From: Odobenus rosmarus divergens
Lineage: Eukaryota; Chordata; Mammalia; Carnivora; Odobenidae
Assembly: GCF_000321225.1 (NCBI RefSeq)
Contig: NW_004450465.1
Coordinates: forward strand, 3,629,657 to 3,693,656
Reading direction: 5' to 3'
Length of the DNA: 64,000 nt
Shown: positions 45,861-56,701 of the stretch, piece by piece
Layout of the letters: every line of letters begins with the position of its first letter
Numbering within the stretch: the first letter of the stretch is position 1
Position numbers and translations under genes: made by a program
The notes under the pieces: model-generated
What the model was told of the DNA's origin: nothing
The model's database searches: none
What the model saw: the letters and a program-made list of their open reading frames with translations, nothing else

Positions 45861-46769
45861 CACCAGGCTGATACTGTCTTCTAGAATGCACAAAGCACTT
45901 TATCAATTTAAGAAACTATTGTTAGAGGTACCTTTCCAATCAGATCTCCGTGGTCACTGTTTTAGGTGTGCTGGCCCCAAAATAGCTTCTGTTCATGACA
46001 GGCAAAATCATAGCCAACCACCTTGGTAGAAGTCAATTATTAAGTCATTCTTAATATATAAAGAGAGAGAACACATGCTGTGTGCCTGACACTTTTTGAG
46101 GAGTTGCCAATACAGTGGTCAATGATACAGGTAAAGTCTTTACTCTCATGAGCTTCTATAAACATCTTCCCTTTGGAGTCAGCATAAGATTATAGGAAAA
46201 GGATAGTTTATATAAAATAAAAGACATATATGTACAGGAATATTTATATTCATAATGCAGAAGTGATGGCATGTTGCAAATTATACATATAAATAAGTCC
46301 CCCCACAAAAAAACACTCCCATTCTTACTGTGTATGTACATACCTTAAAAACTCACAGGCATTCATAAGAAAACCAAGGTGATATTCAGGGTGGAGATGG
46401 GGGAAATGCTCACTCCCCGAGGCAGGTGTCTTCATTAACAACTTTACGGAGAGGTCATTCCCCCATCTCAGATACAGCCACCTTCTCTCCATCCTGACAG
46501 CTCTCTTCTTTTTTTGTGGGAGAAGAGCATTTTGCTTCTGACCCATGAAAGACTTTTTCCTCCACAATCTCCATCACCCAACTAATGTAGACGACTGTGT
46601 TATACTATAAACATCTTCCCTGCACCCCATCCCACCCTAGGGACTGTATATTAATCCACTTTGGATTAATTTAATCCTTTTGGTGGAAGATAAAGGCTAG
46701 TTCATGCTTTGTCCTTATACTGAGGCATAGTGGTGGAGGATACATGGGTGGAAGGCTCAGATCCCAAAC
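45861..46769. other. Unassigned sequence
   Basis: Frames of 61-80 codons on the minus strand without domain evidence; nothing else recognised. Confidence 0.4.
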
Positions 46770-46970
46770 ATACTTCTTAGTAGCTGTGTAAGTTTGGGCA
46801 AGAGATTTAGTTCTTCTGTGCCTCAGTTTCTTCATCTGAAAGATGACATAACAAAATTACTCATCTCACAGTGTTTTTTGTAGGAGTTAAATGAGATAAT
46901 GCATGTAATGTACTCTTCAGTACAGAGTGGTCACTCAATATTATATAAAATTATTATTTCTTGACAAGGT
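46770..46970 (+). repeat. MIR SINE relic, well preserved
   Basis: 'tagtagctgtgtaagtttgg', 'ctgtgcctcagtttcttcat', 'ggagttaaatgagataatgc' and 'agagtggtcactcaatatta' match the length of MIR. Confidence 0.88.
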
Positions 46971-48614
46971 AATTAATCTTGGTGTTTCCATAATCTTATA
47001 AGAGAGAGCCTAGTGGCTCTGAGAAAATGAATAAAAGTTTATTGGGTAAATATAACATCAGGTTGGATAATTATTTAATAGTAGGAAGCTATAGAACAGG
47101 TGCAAAGTTTTGGACCCTGGTATCTATGGTGGCAGTTAATTTAGTTTCTCTGAGGGGGTCATTTATTTCTTACCAATAACACAAAAGGATTGGCCTCAGT
47201 TCATCTCAAGTTGCAAAAATGATCTGAGAAGGAATAATTACAGAAAAAAACTGTAGTGAGGACTTAAAATTATTCAGAGAAGAGGCATGAATAAGAATCA
47301 AGTGGAAAAGATTTCGAGTCAATGCAGACAGGAGGAACAGAGAAGAGTAGCTCTTGAGTCCCATTAATTGACATAAACCAGTGACCTAAACAGAAAAGGT
47401 AACTTGAAAGGCTTCTGGGTCATGGGAACCATAAAGGATAGAACAATTAGCTCTAAGTGCCAATTTCCTGGATTGTTGAGTGGGTGAAACGACAATTAAT
47501 TTTAAAGTGCTTTGAAAAAGGTAAAAGTGCTTTAAAAATATGAGGACATTTAATAATGAGTGGATAAGCTCCTTCAATAATGGATACTTACAACTGAAAA
47601 CAGGACCCTGGGTTGTGTTCATTCCATCAGCGTCCTGTTAGTTTTGGTTGATTTAAGGCATGAGCTATAGAGTCCGTCATTCTCTGTCATAAATTTAGCA
47701 TCCAAAGTAACTTATTTTGCTTAAATATTCTTCCTTCTCTTCTTTTAAACAGAATTTTTGACTTTTGCTGTTGTTGGAGAATTGAAAACAAATTCTTTCC
47801 AATGTAACTAAAATATGGTTGCTCCTTACTCCCATGTCGTTCTACAGATGGGAAAAGTTGGACTTACACTTGAAATAAATTTCCATAATGGTACAAGGAA
47901 GGAGTTGGAGAAGTCAGTGAAGATAATTGCCACAGGACACTGAAAAGGCCTAGACACTTCACTAGATGAAAAAAAAAAAAGATCACTATTTTGATAGTTG
48001 CACATTTTACAAATTATTCGATGTCAACTCACTTTTATGTCTTAAAATAGCTGCAAACGTTGTCAACAGTGGTGTTCAGTGAGGTTTGGTTATAACCAAA
48101 AAGATCTGATTATGCTGTTCTTGCAAGATAAAGTTTTCAGTTGCTAGGACAGCATTCTTCCCCCCCCCACCGAAGCCTTATACTTTGATCTTTAGTAAAT
48201 AATTAATATCAAGATGTCTAAAGATAGCTCTTGAAAAGCATCCAGATATAGGAGGCCATGAAAGGAGATTTCCTCAAGATATGAGAAAAAAACCTGAAAA
48301 ATAAAAGCAAAAATTTTATCTTGTCAAACAAGTGATGGTATTTAAAATAATTTTTTTTATCTGTATTATGCCTTGGATTACCCTTCCATGTCCCCTCATT
48401 GTGTCCTATTTCAGTCTAATACACATGGGATCAGACTTTGCTTTTCCCCTAAAGTAAGGTTATATAGATGTGAAGGAAATCAAGAGAGAATGAGGTTTCC
48501 CATAACTTCTAAATCATTTAGGGAAAAAATAAATCATATAACTTGAGTCCTGTTGTCAAGGAACTAAGACTGCAAATGGGAGAGAAGATTAATACAGAAC
48601 AGTGTCAAATGATG
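46971..48614. other. Unassigned sequence
   Basis: About 1.6 kb without a named repeat; a C-run lies near 48.16-48.17 kb. The 78-codon minus frame at 47.39-47.62 kb has no domain. Confidence 0.4.
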
Positions 48615-49140
48615 TTTGCAGTAGGCAGCCTCCAAGATGGCCCCCAACGATCGCTCCTCCTAGTATTCACACCCTTGTATTGTCCCCTCCACATCATACC
48701 AGGGTCAATCTGTGTTACCAGCACTATATGACAGGGTGATGGTACATCACCTCTGAGATTAGGTTATAAAAGGTAAGGTTGCTTCCATCTTAGTCACTCA
48801 CTCTCTCCGCCTCTTAGCTAATTCCCTAGAAGTGGAGTCAGATGTCATGTTGTGAGCTGCCCTATGGAGAAGCCCATAAGTAAGACTGACAAGGACCTGA
48901 GGCAAGACCCTGAGGCCTAAAGCCAATAGCCACGAGGGTGAATTTGTAAAAGGATTCCACGACCAGTCAAGTCTTCCGAAGACTGCAGCTTAGCCAGCAT
49001 CTTGACTGTGACCTCCTGAGTCTGTGAGTCAGAACCAGCCAGCCCTCAGAAACTGTGAGGTAACACATTTGTGGGTTTAAGCTTCTAAGTTTGGAAGTAA
49101 TTTCTTATGCATCAATACACATCTAATGCAGTGTTCTTCA
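48615..49140 (+). mobile_element. ERVL-MaLR-type solo LTR
   Basis: Blocks in order: 'cctccaagatggcccccaac', 'tgatggtacatcacctctga', 'gattaggttataaaaggtaa', 'gatgtcatgttgtgagctgc', 'cctatggagaagcccataag' and 'ctcagaaactgtgaggtaac'. This is a common mammalian LTR related to MLT1, with TATA-like 'ttataaaagg' near 48.77 kb. Subfamily not determined. Confidence 0.78.
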
Positions 49141-50271
49141 GACTGAAACTGCTCTCAGAATCAGGAAAAGAGGGAGGTCAGAGAGGCGTCAGCTCACATG
49201 GATAAGCACCTTGGAGAAAGTGTGGCACAAGTGTGGGCATTTCAAATGCTGAGAACAATCTTCCCCCTGCCTCTCTGTCCCAGCCCCATAGTTCCTCTCT
49301 CCAGCAAAGTCAGTTACTGGCTCCTTGTGTATCTTTCTGGCATATTCTGAGAATTTCTGATGTTGATTTGAACATCTTTGATCTACATAAATACTACGAA
49401 TTTTTCCTTCATATATATGGAGGAGAGAAGCATGTGGCTTGTGAAAATTTTGTACTATGTTCCGAACCCATCTGCAAAGTGTATTTGTTTATCAATCCTA
49501 ATGTTTAACACCTAGTGTCTGAACTTACTGCCTTTTTATTCTGCTTTTCTATTTTGCTCAAATCCATAGAACAGACTATTTAAAAGTGCATTTGCACTTG
49601 GGGCTATTTAAAAATCACTTGAATAATAAACTATTCCAAATGGTTACTACCATTTAGGTAGCAGACTAGTTCCCATCAGCTAGTCTTTCCTGTCTTTCTG
49701 GGGATATTTAGCTTTCATTAATAATTTATTATCGGTTTTAAACAAATGTGCTGTTGGTGTTCATTAACAATTCATTATTTGGTTGAACACTGTGCTCAGC
49801 TCAGGGTCCTTAAATGTTAAATTTACAGCCTTTTAGAATTGTGAAGATTTCTTGCTCTGTATGAAATTCACACATTAATTATTAGGGTTTTATTCTTGCT
49901 TATGAGCCTCAGAAGCTCCTGAGACTTTCCAAACACAGGCTGTCCATGAAGTTTTATTTTCTTTCTTGGGTTTGGAATCATGTTGCCTACATTCCGCTTC
50001 TTTTTTAAGTTTAACTGAAAAAAATGTAAGTGACTATCTGAATTAATATTTGAGGATTCAATGAAAATTTATTTCAGTCTCAGGTACACAAAAATGAGTT
50101 TATTTTCACTTACAAATTTTTCCTTCAAATGTAACATTTCTATATCACCATTTCCATAGTCATGTTTTTATGTCTTCTTTGTAACCCCAGTTTACCTTTT
50201 GGCGTGTGTTTCACCTCATTTCAAAGTTGCCGGCAAACTTTATTTTTTAACACCAGACCACAGAATGTATT
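49141..50271. other. Repeat-poor block, possible conserved noncoding DNA
   Basis: About 1.1 kb with no mobile element. The part 49.55-49.95 kb carries several homeodomain-type TAAT/ATTA cores ('tcattaataatttattatcg', 'aacaattcattatttggttg', 'cacattaattattagg'). This is compatible with a developmental enhancer but equally with plain AT-rich DNA. Confidence 0.35.
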
Positions 50272-50296
50272 CACACACACACACACACACACACAC
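50272..50296. repeat. (CA)n microsatellite
   Basis: About 12 uninterrupted CA units. Confidence 0.97.
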
Positions 50297-50954
50297 TGAT
50301 TAAAATATTCTAAAATCCATAAAAGCTATAGCAGTCATGTTTAAAACCTGGTCAACTGAATATACTTATTTTTATGGTTATTTTCCAGAAGTTCCATTTC
50401 TGCCCTTAGCTACGTATTCCTAGACCTTTTTCCCCTTGCTATAGTTAATTTTTAACATGGCTTTGCAGAATATGCAATAAGTGATACAATTCACAGAAAT
50501 TTTCTCCAGCTTGCCCTCATTTCGTTTGTGATGGTGCAATAGTAACCATTTGCTGCTGGGGCTCTTCTAATTTCCTCCATCCAAACTTAACTGACTTCTT
50601 TTTTTATGGTTGCTTGGCCCCTGCCCCGTGAGGCCAACCCCTAAAGTTTACTGCTTATGATTTTCCAGCTTTTCCAACTTCATTTTATTTGTCTTAACAT
50701 TCACCATTGTTCAATTTTGTCTATCTATATTCTACCACACAATGCAAGTCTATCTTCCTCTGTGAAAACTTTCTGACTGGAACACATGATGGGGCTTGAT
50801 AAACTGATATCTTAAAAAAAAAAAGCAGTAAATAGTGAGAGAAAGCTAATCTAATAAGGAAATATTACATCAGTACAAACTCGTAGAAACAGACCCTGTT
50901 CCGGGATTTTTGGAAGTTATCACAAAGATGGCACACACTGAGAGAAAACTCACA
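50297..50954. other. Unassigned sequence
   Basis: No gene or named repeat recognised. Confidence 0.4.
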
Positions 50955-51110
50955 GATTAGTAGTTCTCCAAGGTCAGGATGCTTAACAAAACACCACCCA
51001 GGATGCTTGCTTGTAAGGGTTGTAAGTTCTAGGCCTCACTCCCAGAGAATCTGATTTGCCAAGTCTGAGGTGGGATCCAAGAATCTGTGCTCTGCAAGAT
51101 TTCTATGAAA
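50955..51110 (+). repeat. MER5A-like hAT fragment
   Basis: 'tagtagttctccaaggtcag', 'ctaggcctcactcccagaga', 'atctgatttgccaagtctga' and 'ggtgggatccaagaatctgt' follow MER5A with divergence. Confidence 0.7.
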
Positions 51111-51192
51111 TCAGGTTTAGTCTCATGCTTTGAGGAAGATTGCAATGGGAAACACAGAAAGCTCATACCAGATCAATATGTGTATGTTCATA

Positions 51193-51296
51193 GTATTGAA
51201 ACAAGGAGGAAGATGAAGTAAGTGTTTATCATGCATGGGAAATTGTATTGAAACAAGGAGGAAGATGATGTAAGTGTTTATCATGCATTGGAAATT
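51193..51296. repeat. 52-bp tandem duplication
   Basis: Two adjacent units (51193-51244 and 51245-51296), each starting 'gtattgaaacaaggaggaag'. They are near identical: I count differences at 51217/51269 and 51237/51289, plus the last base. Confidence 0.97.
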
Positions 51297-51299
51297 ATC

Positions 51300-51629
51300 A
51301 TCCCTCTTTCAGATTTTCTAGAAGAATCTTTAGGGAAGGTATAATTAAAGGAATCATTTAAGTAAACCAGGAAAAAATATATTTATGGGAAATTGTCTTA
51401 AGAAGAGTTTAAGGAAACTATTTGAACTTGCTTTGAAACCTGAAAAGACAGAAACAAAGGAAAGTAGGCATTTTTGACAAAGTAGAAAAATTGGAAACAA
51501 CTAAGATGGAGGCTAATTTAAACTTTACAAGATCCATTAATTCTAATGATTCTGTCTGCTTTATTACAAATTTATGGACATACAGTTGACTCCTATTTAA
51601 TATAGAAAGATATTTGAAATAGGCCTTTG
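51300..51629. other. Unassigned sequence
   Basis: About 330 AT-rich bases with nothing recognised. Confidence 0.4.
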
Positions 51630-51835
51630 TCTATAGAGCAGTGACTCTTCTTCCTGGCTGCATGATAGAATTACCTGGAAGCTTTAATAAATATTTACAT
51701 CTGGGACCCACCCCCTATATATTGGGTTTTAATTAGTCTTGGGCATGGCCTGTGCATCAGGATTGCTAAAAACTTTTCAGATGATTTTAATGTGCAGACA
51801 AGGTTAATAACTACTGTTCTAGTGAACCTGGCAAA
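51630..51835 (+). repeat. MER5/MER58-like hAT fragment
   Basis: 'agagcagtgactcttcttcc', 'gatagaattacctggaagct', 'cccctatatattgggtttta' and 'gatgattttaatgtgcagac' fit a Charlie-type nonautonomous element. Confidence 0.6.
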
Positions 51836-52128
51836 GTTCAGGTAAGCTATCTGAGATCCACTGACCAGAGTAATGCACACACAGTAGACAGTGCTTTGCA
51901 GTTCATCATTAGCTAAAAGCTCAAAACTCTGTACTTGTTTCCAATGTTAAGTGTTATTAGAGAAGGCAGTTAGATGCAAGTTGTGTTTCAGTAACAGAAT
52001 ATAAAGATTAGTGTTTGTATTTTTATTTATGTAATTTATTTGGCAAATTAGTCCATACCTGGAATGAAATGAGCCTAAAGTCAGATATGAGTATCCTGAT
52101 TTTCACATTCACTTAGACCTTAGACCTG

Positions 52129-52655
52129 TGGTAGGTGAAATAATAGCCCCAAAGGTGGGTCTTAATCACCAGAACCTGAATCACCTGAACAGAGCAAAGA
52201 GGATTTAAGGTGGCAGATGGATTTAAGGTTGCTAATTAGCAGATTTAAAGTTAAGAAGATTGTCCTGGATTATCCATTTGGGTCCAATATCATCATAAGA
52301 GTCTTTAAATGTGGAAGAGAGAGGCAAAAGAAGAGTCAGAGGAAGGGATATGGCAACATATGCAGGTCAGAGGGATGTGAGCTGAGAAGTCAATCCACTG
52401 GTACTGGCTTTGAAGAAGAAGGAAGAAGGACATGAGCCATGGAATGTGGTAGCCTCCAGAAGCTGGAAGAGTCAAGGAAATGAACTGTCCCCTAGAACCT
52501 TTAGGAAAGGAACCCAGCACTCTACCAACACCTTGATTGTAGCCAAGTGAGTCCATTTTGGACTCTGACCTTCCAAACCATAAGATAAAAAATTTGTGTT
52601 GTGTTAAGCCACTAAGTTTGTGGTCATTTATTACAGCAGCAGTAGGAAACTAATA
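52129..52655 (+). mobile_element. MLT1-type solo LTR
   Basis: 'gtaggtgaaataatagcccc', 'gattgtcctggattatccat', 'gtagcctccagaagctggaa', 'ccaacaccttgattgtagcc', 'aaaatttgtgttgtgttaag' and 'cagcagcagtaggaaactaa' follow MLT1B from end to end. Frames of 72 and 83 codons inside are not genes. Confidence 0.9.
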
Positions 52656-52659
52656 CGAC

Positions 52660-53250
52660 TTACCTATTACATATAAAAAAGAAAAACCCACAAAAATGTG
52701 AAAATGCCCTTTTGAGATCAGCTCTTCGGTGGTCCCAGGGCTCGGGGATACATACCAGCGTTCTCATGTCATATACAGCACCCGGGAGGACTATATTTCC
52801 TATACCTGGGTGTTGGATGATGCCTAGCTTCCTTAGTGAAAGCATAGCCTCTCAGTCCACAAATCCTCCGATGGTTATGGTGACCAGTATGTGCAAGGCG
52901 GTAAGGAAGACATGCCCAACAGAGGGAACAGCACCGAGAATAAGCAAGATCTCTCCTGTACTGTTCATCATGCCCAGTATTGTCAGTTTTTCCCAGACTT
53001 CAAAATAAACAAAGCTATAGTTTTGAGGACTTGTCACCATACTGATGAGAGTTTTTCTTTCTTGTTTCACGTGTCTCTTTGTAATTACATTGTTCCGCAA
53101 CAACTGCCCGATCTTTCACAGTGAGGCTCTTAATTCTGGTTTCAAAAAATTTTTCCTTGAAGTCTCTATTCTGTGGACTTCCCTTTCCACTCAGCCATGA
53201 AAATATATAATATTAGGTCAATAAAAACAAGGCAATCACTTTAAGTTTTG
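52660..53250 (-). pseudogene. Exon-like or pseudogene-like frame, family not recognised
   Basis: On the minus strand one frame is open from at least 53103 to 52660 with a single interruption, a TGA at 52852-52854 (from a former CGA if CpG decay). The translation has a hydrophobic segment (EILLILGAVPSVGHVFLTAL) followed by VTITIGGFVD and, after the stop, a soluble stretch (EAMLSLRKLGIIQHPGIGNI). Farther upstream another minus frame reads FKEKFFETRIKSLTVKDRAV, so a frameshift may join a longer relic. The frame ends at AG|GTAAGT, a consensus 5' splice site, at 52664/52663, beside an MLT1 LTR. CpGs look denser than in the surroundings. I do not recognise the family; it may be a lost exon, a pseudogene, or chance. 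Confidence 0.35.
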
Positions 53251-53939
53251 ACAGAAGGATATAACGTGAAAGGAAAATAAGTTTTAGTTGTGCAGGGCAA
53301 ATGCTGAACTTCCTGGTGAAATTTTCAATTTCCTGATTGCACAATATCTGTATCATCTCATTTTTTACTACCACTTTCTCCTTGTTTATTCTGCAAATAT
53401 TTGAATAATTACCATGTCACTTTAGGATACAATGACGAACAAGATAGGCATGACCTCCTCTCTCTTGGAACTTAAAATCTAGTAGGTGTTACAGAAAAGA
53501 AAACAGAAAATTCCAGTATTGGCTTATTAATGTGTTTATCCACGCACCAATTATTTATGAAGTACTTATACTGAGCTAGCACCAAAAATAGAAGAATGAG
53601 ACCCAAGGCTACATTTTAGATACTTAAATGAGGATGGTGGGAAGCCCCTTCCACAAAAATTTAATGTTTATGGAATATACTTAAACATACAGAGATTTCA
53701 CAGAACTGACTGCCATTAGTCATTGAGGATGGCTGTGGAATTGCTGGTACATTTGTGTGGCAGGCCCTTCTTTCTAAAACCTCAGCAGGGCCCACTTAGC
53801 ACTTCAGTTTTTTATTCTGAGATTCTTCCAGACTAAGAATTTAAGACTCCACTTGGAGCCTTTTTCCTAAAAACTTAGCATTGTTCCCAAAAGAAATAAA
53901 TCAAAATCCCAAGATGACTTTGCAACCAAGTAACCTTAG
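53251..53939. other. Unassigned sequence
   Basis: No named repeat or exon recognised. Confidence 0.4.
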
Positions 53940-54075
53940 AAGAAGGGGTTTTCTTGGCCACATTAAAATCATCTGGGAACACTTGAAATTCCTACTGAAT
54001 TATAATCTCAGTGCCTGACACTCTGGAACATGCATTTTTAACATAGACTCCAGGACTAAAGTATGATCATTACTG
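53940..54075 (+). repeat. MER5A-like hAT fragment, strongly decayed
   Basis: 'ttaaaatcatctgggaacac', 'cctgacactctggaacatgc' and 'atttttaacatagactccag' keep the order of a MER5A-type element. Confidence 0.5.
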
Positions 54076-55598
54076 CCTTAGAGGATCCTCAGTCTATCCC
54101 ACATTGTCATATTTGTTTATCAGTTTTGAACAGCTGGGTCTCTCTAAATTGACTCTAAGGTCAAGAAGTTTCCTTAGGGATTTTGAATAACGTTACCCTC
54201 TTAAACCAGTAAATCCCATACATCATGCATGAGACGACATTTGTAGAAGTAAATGAGCTCTTATTTATAAGAGCTTGTTTAAAAACATTTGATCTGAGGA
54301 GAAGGGAAAAAGTTCAACTACACAAGGTAACTTGGATGCAATTCAGGTTGGCAAGCAGAATAGGTTAGTAATCAAAATATTGAAACCTAATCAATTGCAT
54401 TATAGCAGGTCTTAGAAAAACTTGTTAACAGAAGGCTACTCATACCTTCAATGTCTCTCTCTCTCTTCAGTCTTACTGTTGTCTAAAATAAAAGACTGAT
54501 AGTGTTACCCAGCACAGTTGAAGGGGTCAGGGTGGTTTGAGAGGGAGAGAGGGGGAGGGAGACTGGATTTGGGAGAGAATAAACAACTGATCATTAGAGA
54601 AACCTTTTATTTTCTCAGTTAGAGATGAGTCAATAGGCTTCACCATAAACTGAAGGAAGAACTCTCAAGACTATCTCAAGAGTCTTGGCTCTGGGTCCAT
54701 AATCACAGCTGTTTTCTGGCTGTCATCTGGAGATGTCACTACAGAGAGAGTGCATTGGCCAGAAAACCTGTGTACCTCAGTGTCCTTAATCTTTATTTTT
54801 CTCATTGTATATTCACATGTTGATTTGTGGTATATGATTCTTCCTCTGTTGAGCCTGGAGAGTTGAGCTCCGTGGCCCCAACAACTCCTCTAATTATGGT
54901 GTCAAAGTAGTTTCATGACTGCTAAATTGAGAGTCAAGAGTCCGGGAGACTCCGCTTAAATGAGCAGCTGGATTTTTTTTCAATAACATTTCCAGGTTAT
55001 TTCTAAACAACTGCAAAATATTTTGGAGACTTTTTAGAGCTGTTAGGAGTCAATATTTTACAAAGAAGGAAACAGGCTCAAAGAGGTGAAGTGACAGGCC
55101 AAGGACACAGGGCAAGAACATGGATGGGTAGAGACACAGATGTCTTAAATGTAAGGGCAACATTGCTTTCCACACATTGCAGCATCTCTCACACTGTTGC
55201 GCACAAGGACTTTGTTTTCATCCACTTACATGCCCACTGGGATTTTAATGACAATACACCTTTGTTAGAAAGCAGATCCTTCCACAGATAAAAAGACTTC
55301 ATGATTATAGAAGCATCACGTATAGAGTAATTTTTCCCAAGGCATTAGGGCTTCCAAAACCAATATATGTCGATGCATGATGATACACTGCTTAAGCCTG
55401 GTATGGATTTCTTCCTCTCTTTCTAGTCATCCAAAAGTACCCCTGCCTAAGCATACTAAAAATGAGGTAGAAGGAGATACATAAAACTCTCTTGCTTGAA
55501 AATTCGATCTTCTCATTTTGAAAAGAACTGCTAAGGTTTGACAAAATGTTTATGTTCTATGAAAAACACGGTCACCTGTCAAACTTGGTTTTATACTT
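54076..55598. other. Unassigned sequence
   Basis: About 1.5 kb with only a 66-codon frame (55091-55291). A perfect 9+2+9 inverted repeat, agctcttatttataagagct, lies at 54256-54275. Confidence 0.4.
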
Positions 55599-55613
55599 AA
55601 GAATTAAAAGGGG

Positions 55614-55810
55614 GGTGGGGCGCCTGGGTGGCTCAGTTGGTTAAGTGACTGCCTTCGGCTCAGGTCATGATCCTGGAGTCCCGGGATCGAGTCCCGCATC
55701 GGGCTCCCTGCTCAGCGGGGAGTCTGCTTCTCCCTCTGACCATCTTCCTTCTCGTGTTCTGTATCTCTCATTCTCTCTCTCTCAAATAAATAAATAAAAT
55801 TTAAAAAAAA
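55614..55810 (+). mobile_element. CAN-SINE, first of a stacked pair
   Basis: Head 'ggggcgcctgggtggctcag' at 55617, body 'cccgggatcgagtcccgcat', 'cagcggggagtctgcttctc', AAATAAATAAATAAAATT tail. Flanked by identical 15-base copies aagaattaaaagggg at 55599-55613 and 55811-55825. Confidence 0.98.
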
Positions 55811-55825
55811 AAGAATTAAAAGGGG

Positions 55826-56021
55826 GGTGCCTGGGTGGCTCAGTCGTTAAGCGTCTGCCTTCAGCTCAGGTCATGATCCCAGGGTCCTGGGATCAAGTCC
55901 CACATCAGGCTCCCAACTCGGCAAGAAGACTGCTTCTCCCTCTCCCACTCCGCCTGCTTGTGTTCCTGCTCTCGCTGTGTCTCTCTCTGTCAAACAAATA
56001 CATAAAATCTTAAAAAAAAAA
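55826..56021 (+). mobile_element. CAN-SINE, second of a stacked pair
   Basis: Head 'ggtgcctgggtggctcagtc', body 'ctgggatcaagtcccacatc', 'cccactccgcctgcttgtgt' and A-rich tail. Flanked by aagaattaaaagggg at 55811-55825 and 56022-56036. Its body differs from its neighbour's, so this is a separate insertion and not a local duplication. Confidence 0.98.
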
Positions 56022-56036
56022 AAGAATTAAAAGGGG

Positions 56037-56480
56037 AGGTCAGGATGCCCCACAGATGTGATTTACATCCTTAGGCATGTTTAGACAGACCTCCGGCACA
56101 CAGAATCGCCTTCCAATGTGATAGCCATATAAAGTTCACTTTATTTGTTTTGTCTTGTTTGTTATGCTGTGTTTGCCCAGTGCTTCCAGGGCTAGAGAGT
56201 AACAGAAACCAGACCAGAAATCACTGCATTTTCTCTGGGCCCGAAATATCATGTGCCAGAACAGTCACTGGACTCCCACCAGTCTGTGGATTGGATTCAG
56301 ATTATGACCTCCCCATTTGCTCCATTTAAATTACCACGAAGGTATGAGCTCAACAGTGCTCTGAAATGGTGTTGGCATATGCCGTGTAAACAGCCCACGC
56401 TCAGACCTCACGAACCCTTCACCAATAGCGTAGGAAAACCTCTATGACAAAACAGCTTATAGGTTTGAACTATATAGGTT
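56037..56480. other. Unassigned sequence
   Basis: Contains a 64-codon frame only; no repeat named. Confidence 0.4.
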
Positions 56481-56494
56481 TGAAGTCCCCTTTG

Positions 56495-56687
56495 TTTGTT
56501 TGTTTATTTGTTTTTATTTGACAGAGAGAGAGACAGCGAGAGAGGGAACACAAGCAGGGGGAGTGGGAGAGGGAGAAGCAGGCTTCCCGCGGAGCAGGGA
56601 GCCTGATGCGGGGCTTGATCCTAGGACCCTGGGATCATGACCTGAGCTGAAGGCAGAGGATCAACGTCTGAGCCACCCAGGTGCCCC
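56495..56687 (-). mobile_element. CAN-SINE, well preserved
   Basis: Minus-strand copy with 'gacagcgagagagggaacac', 'gcaggcttcccgcggagcag' and head 'gagccacccaggtgcccc'. Perfect 14-base target duplication tgaagtcccctttg at 56481-56494 and 56688-56701. Confidence 0.98.
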
Positions 56688-56701
56688 TGAAGTCCCCTTT
56701 G

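Noticed and set aside
55599..56036. Interpretation of the SINE pair as a tandem duplication
   Set aside because: The two SINE bodies differ at many positions while the three short target copies are identical, which fits two insertions better.
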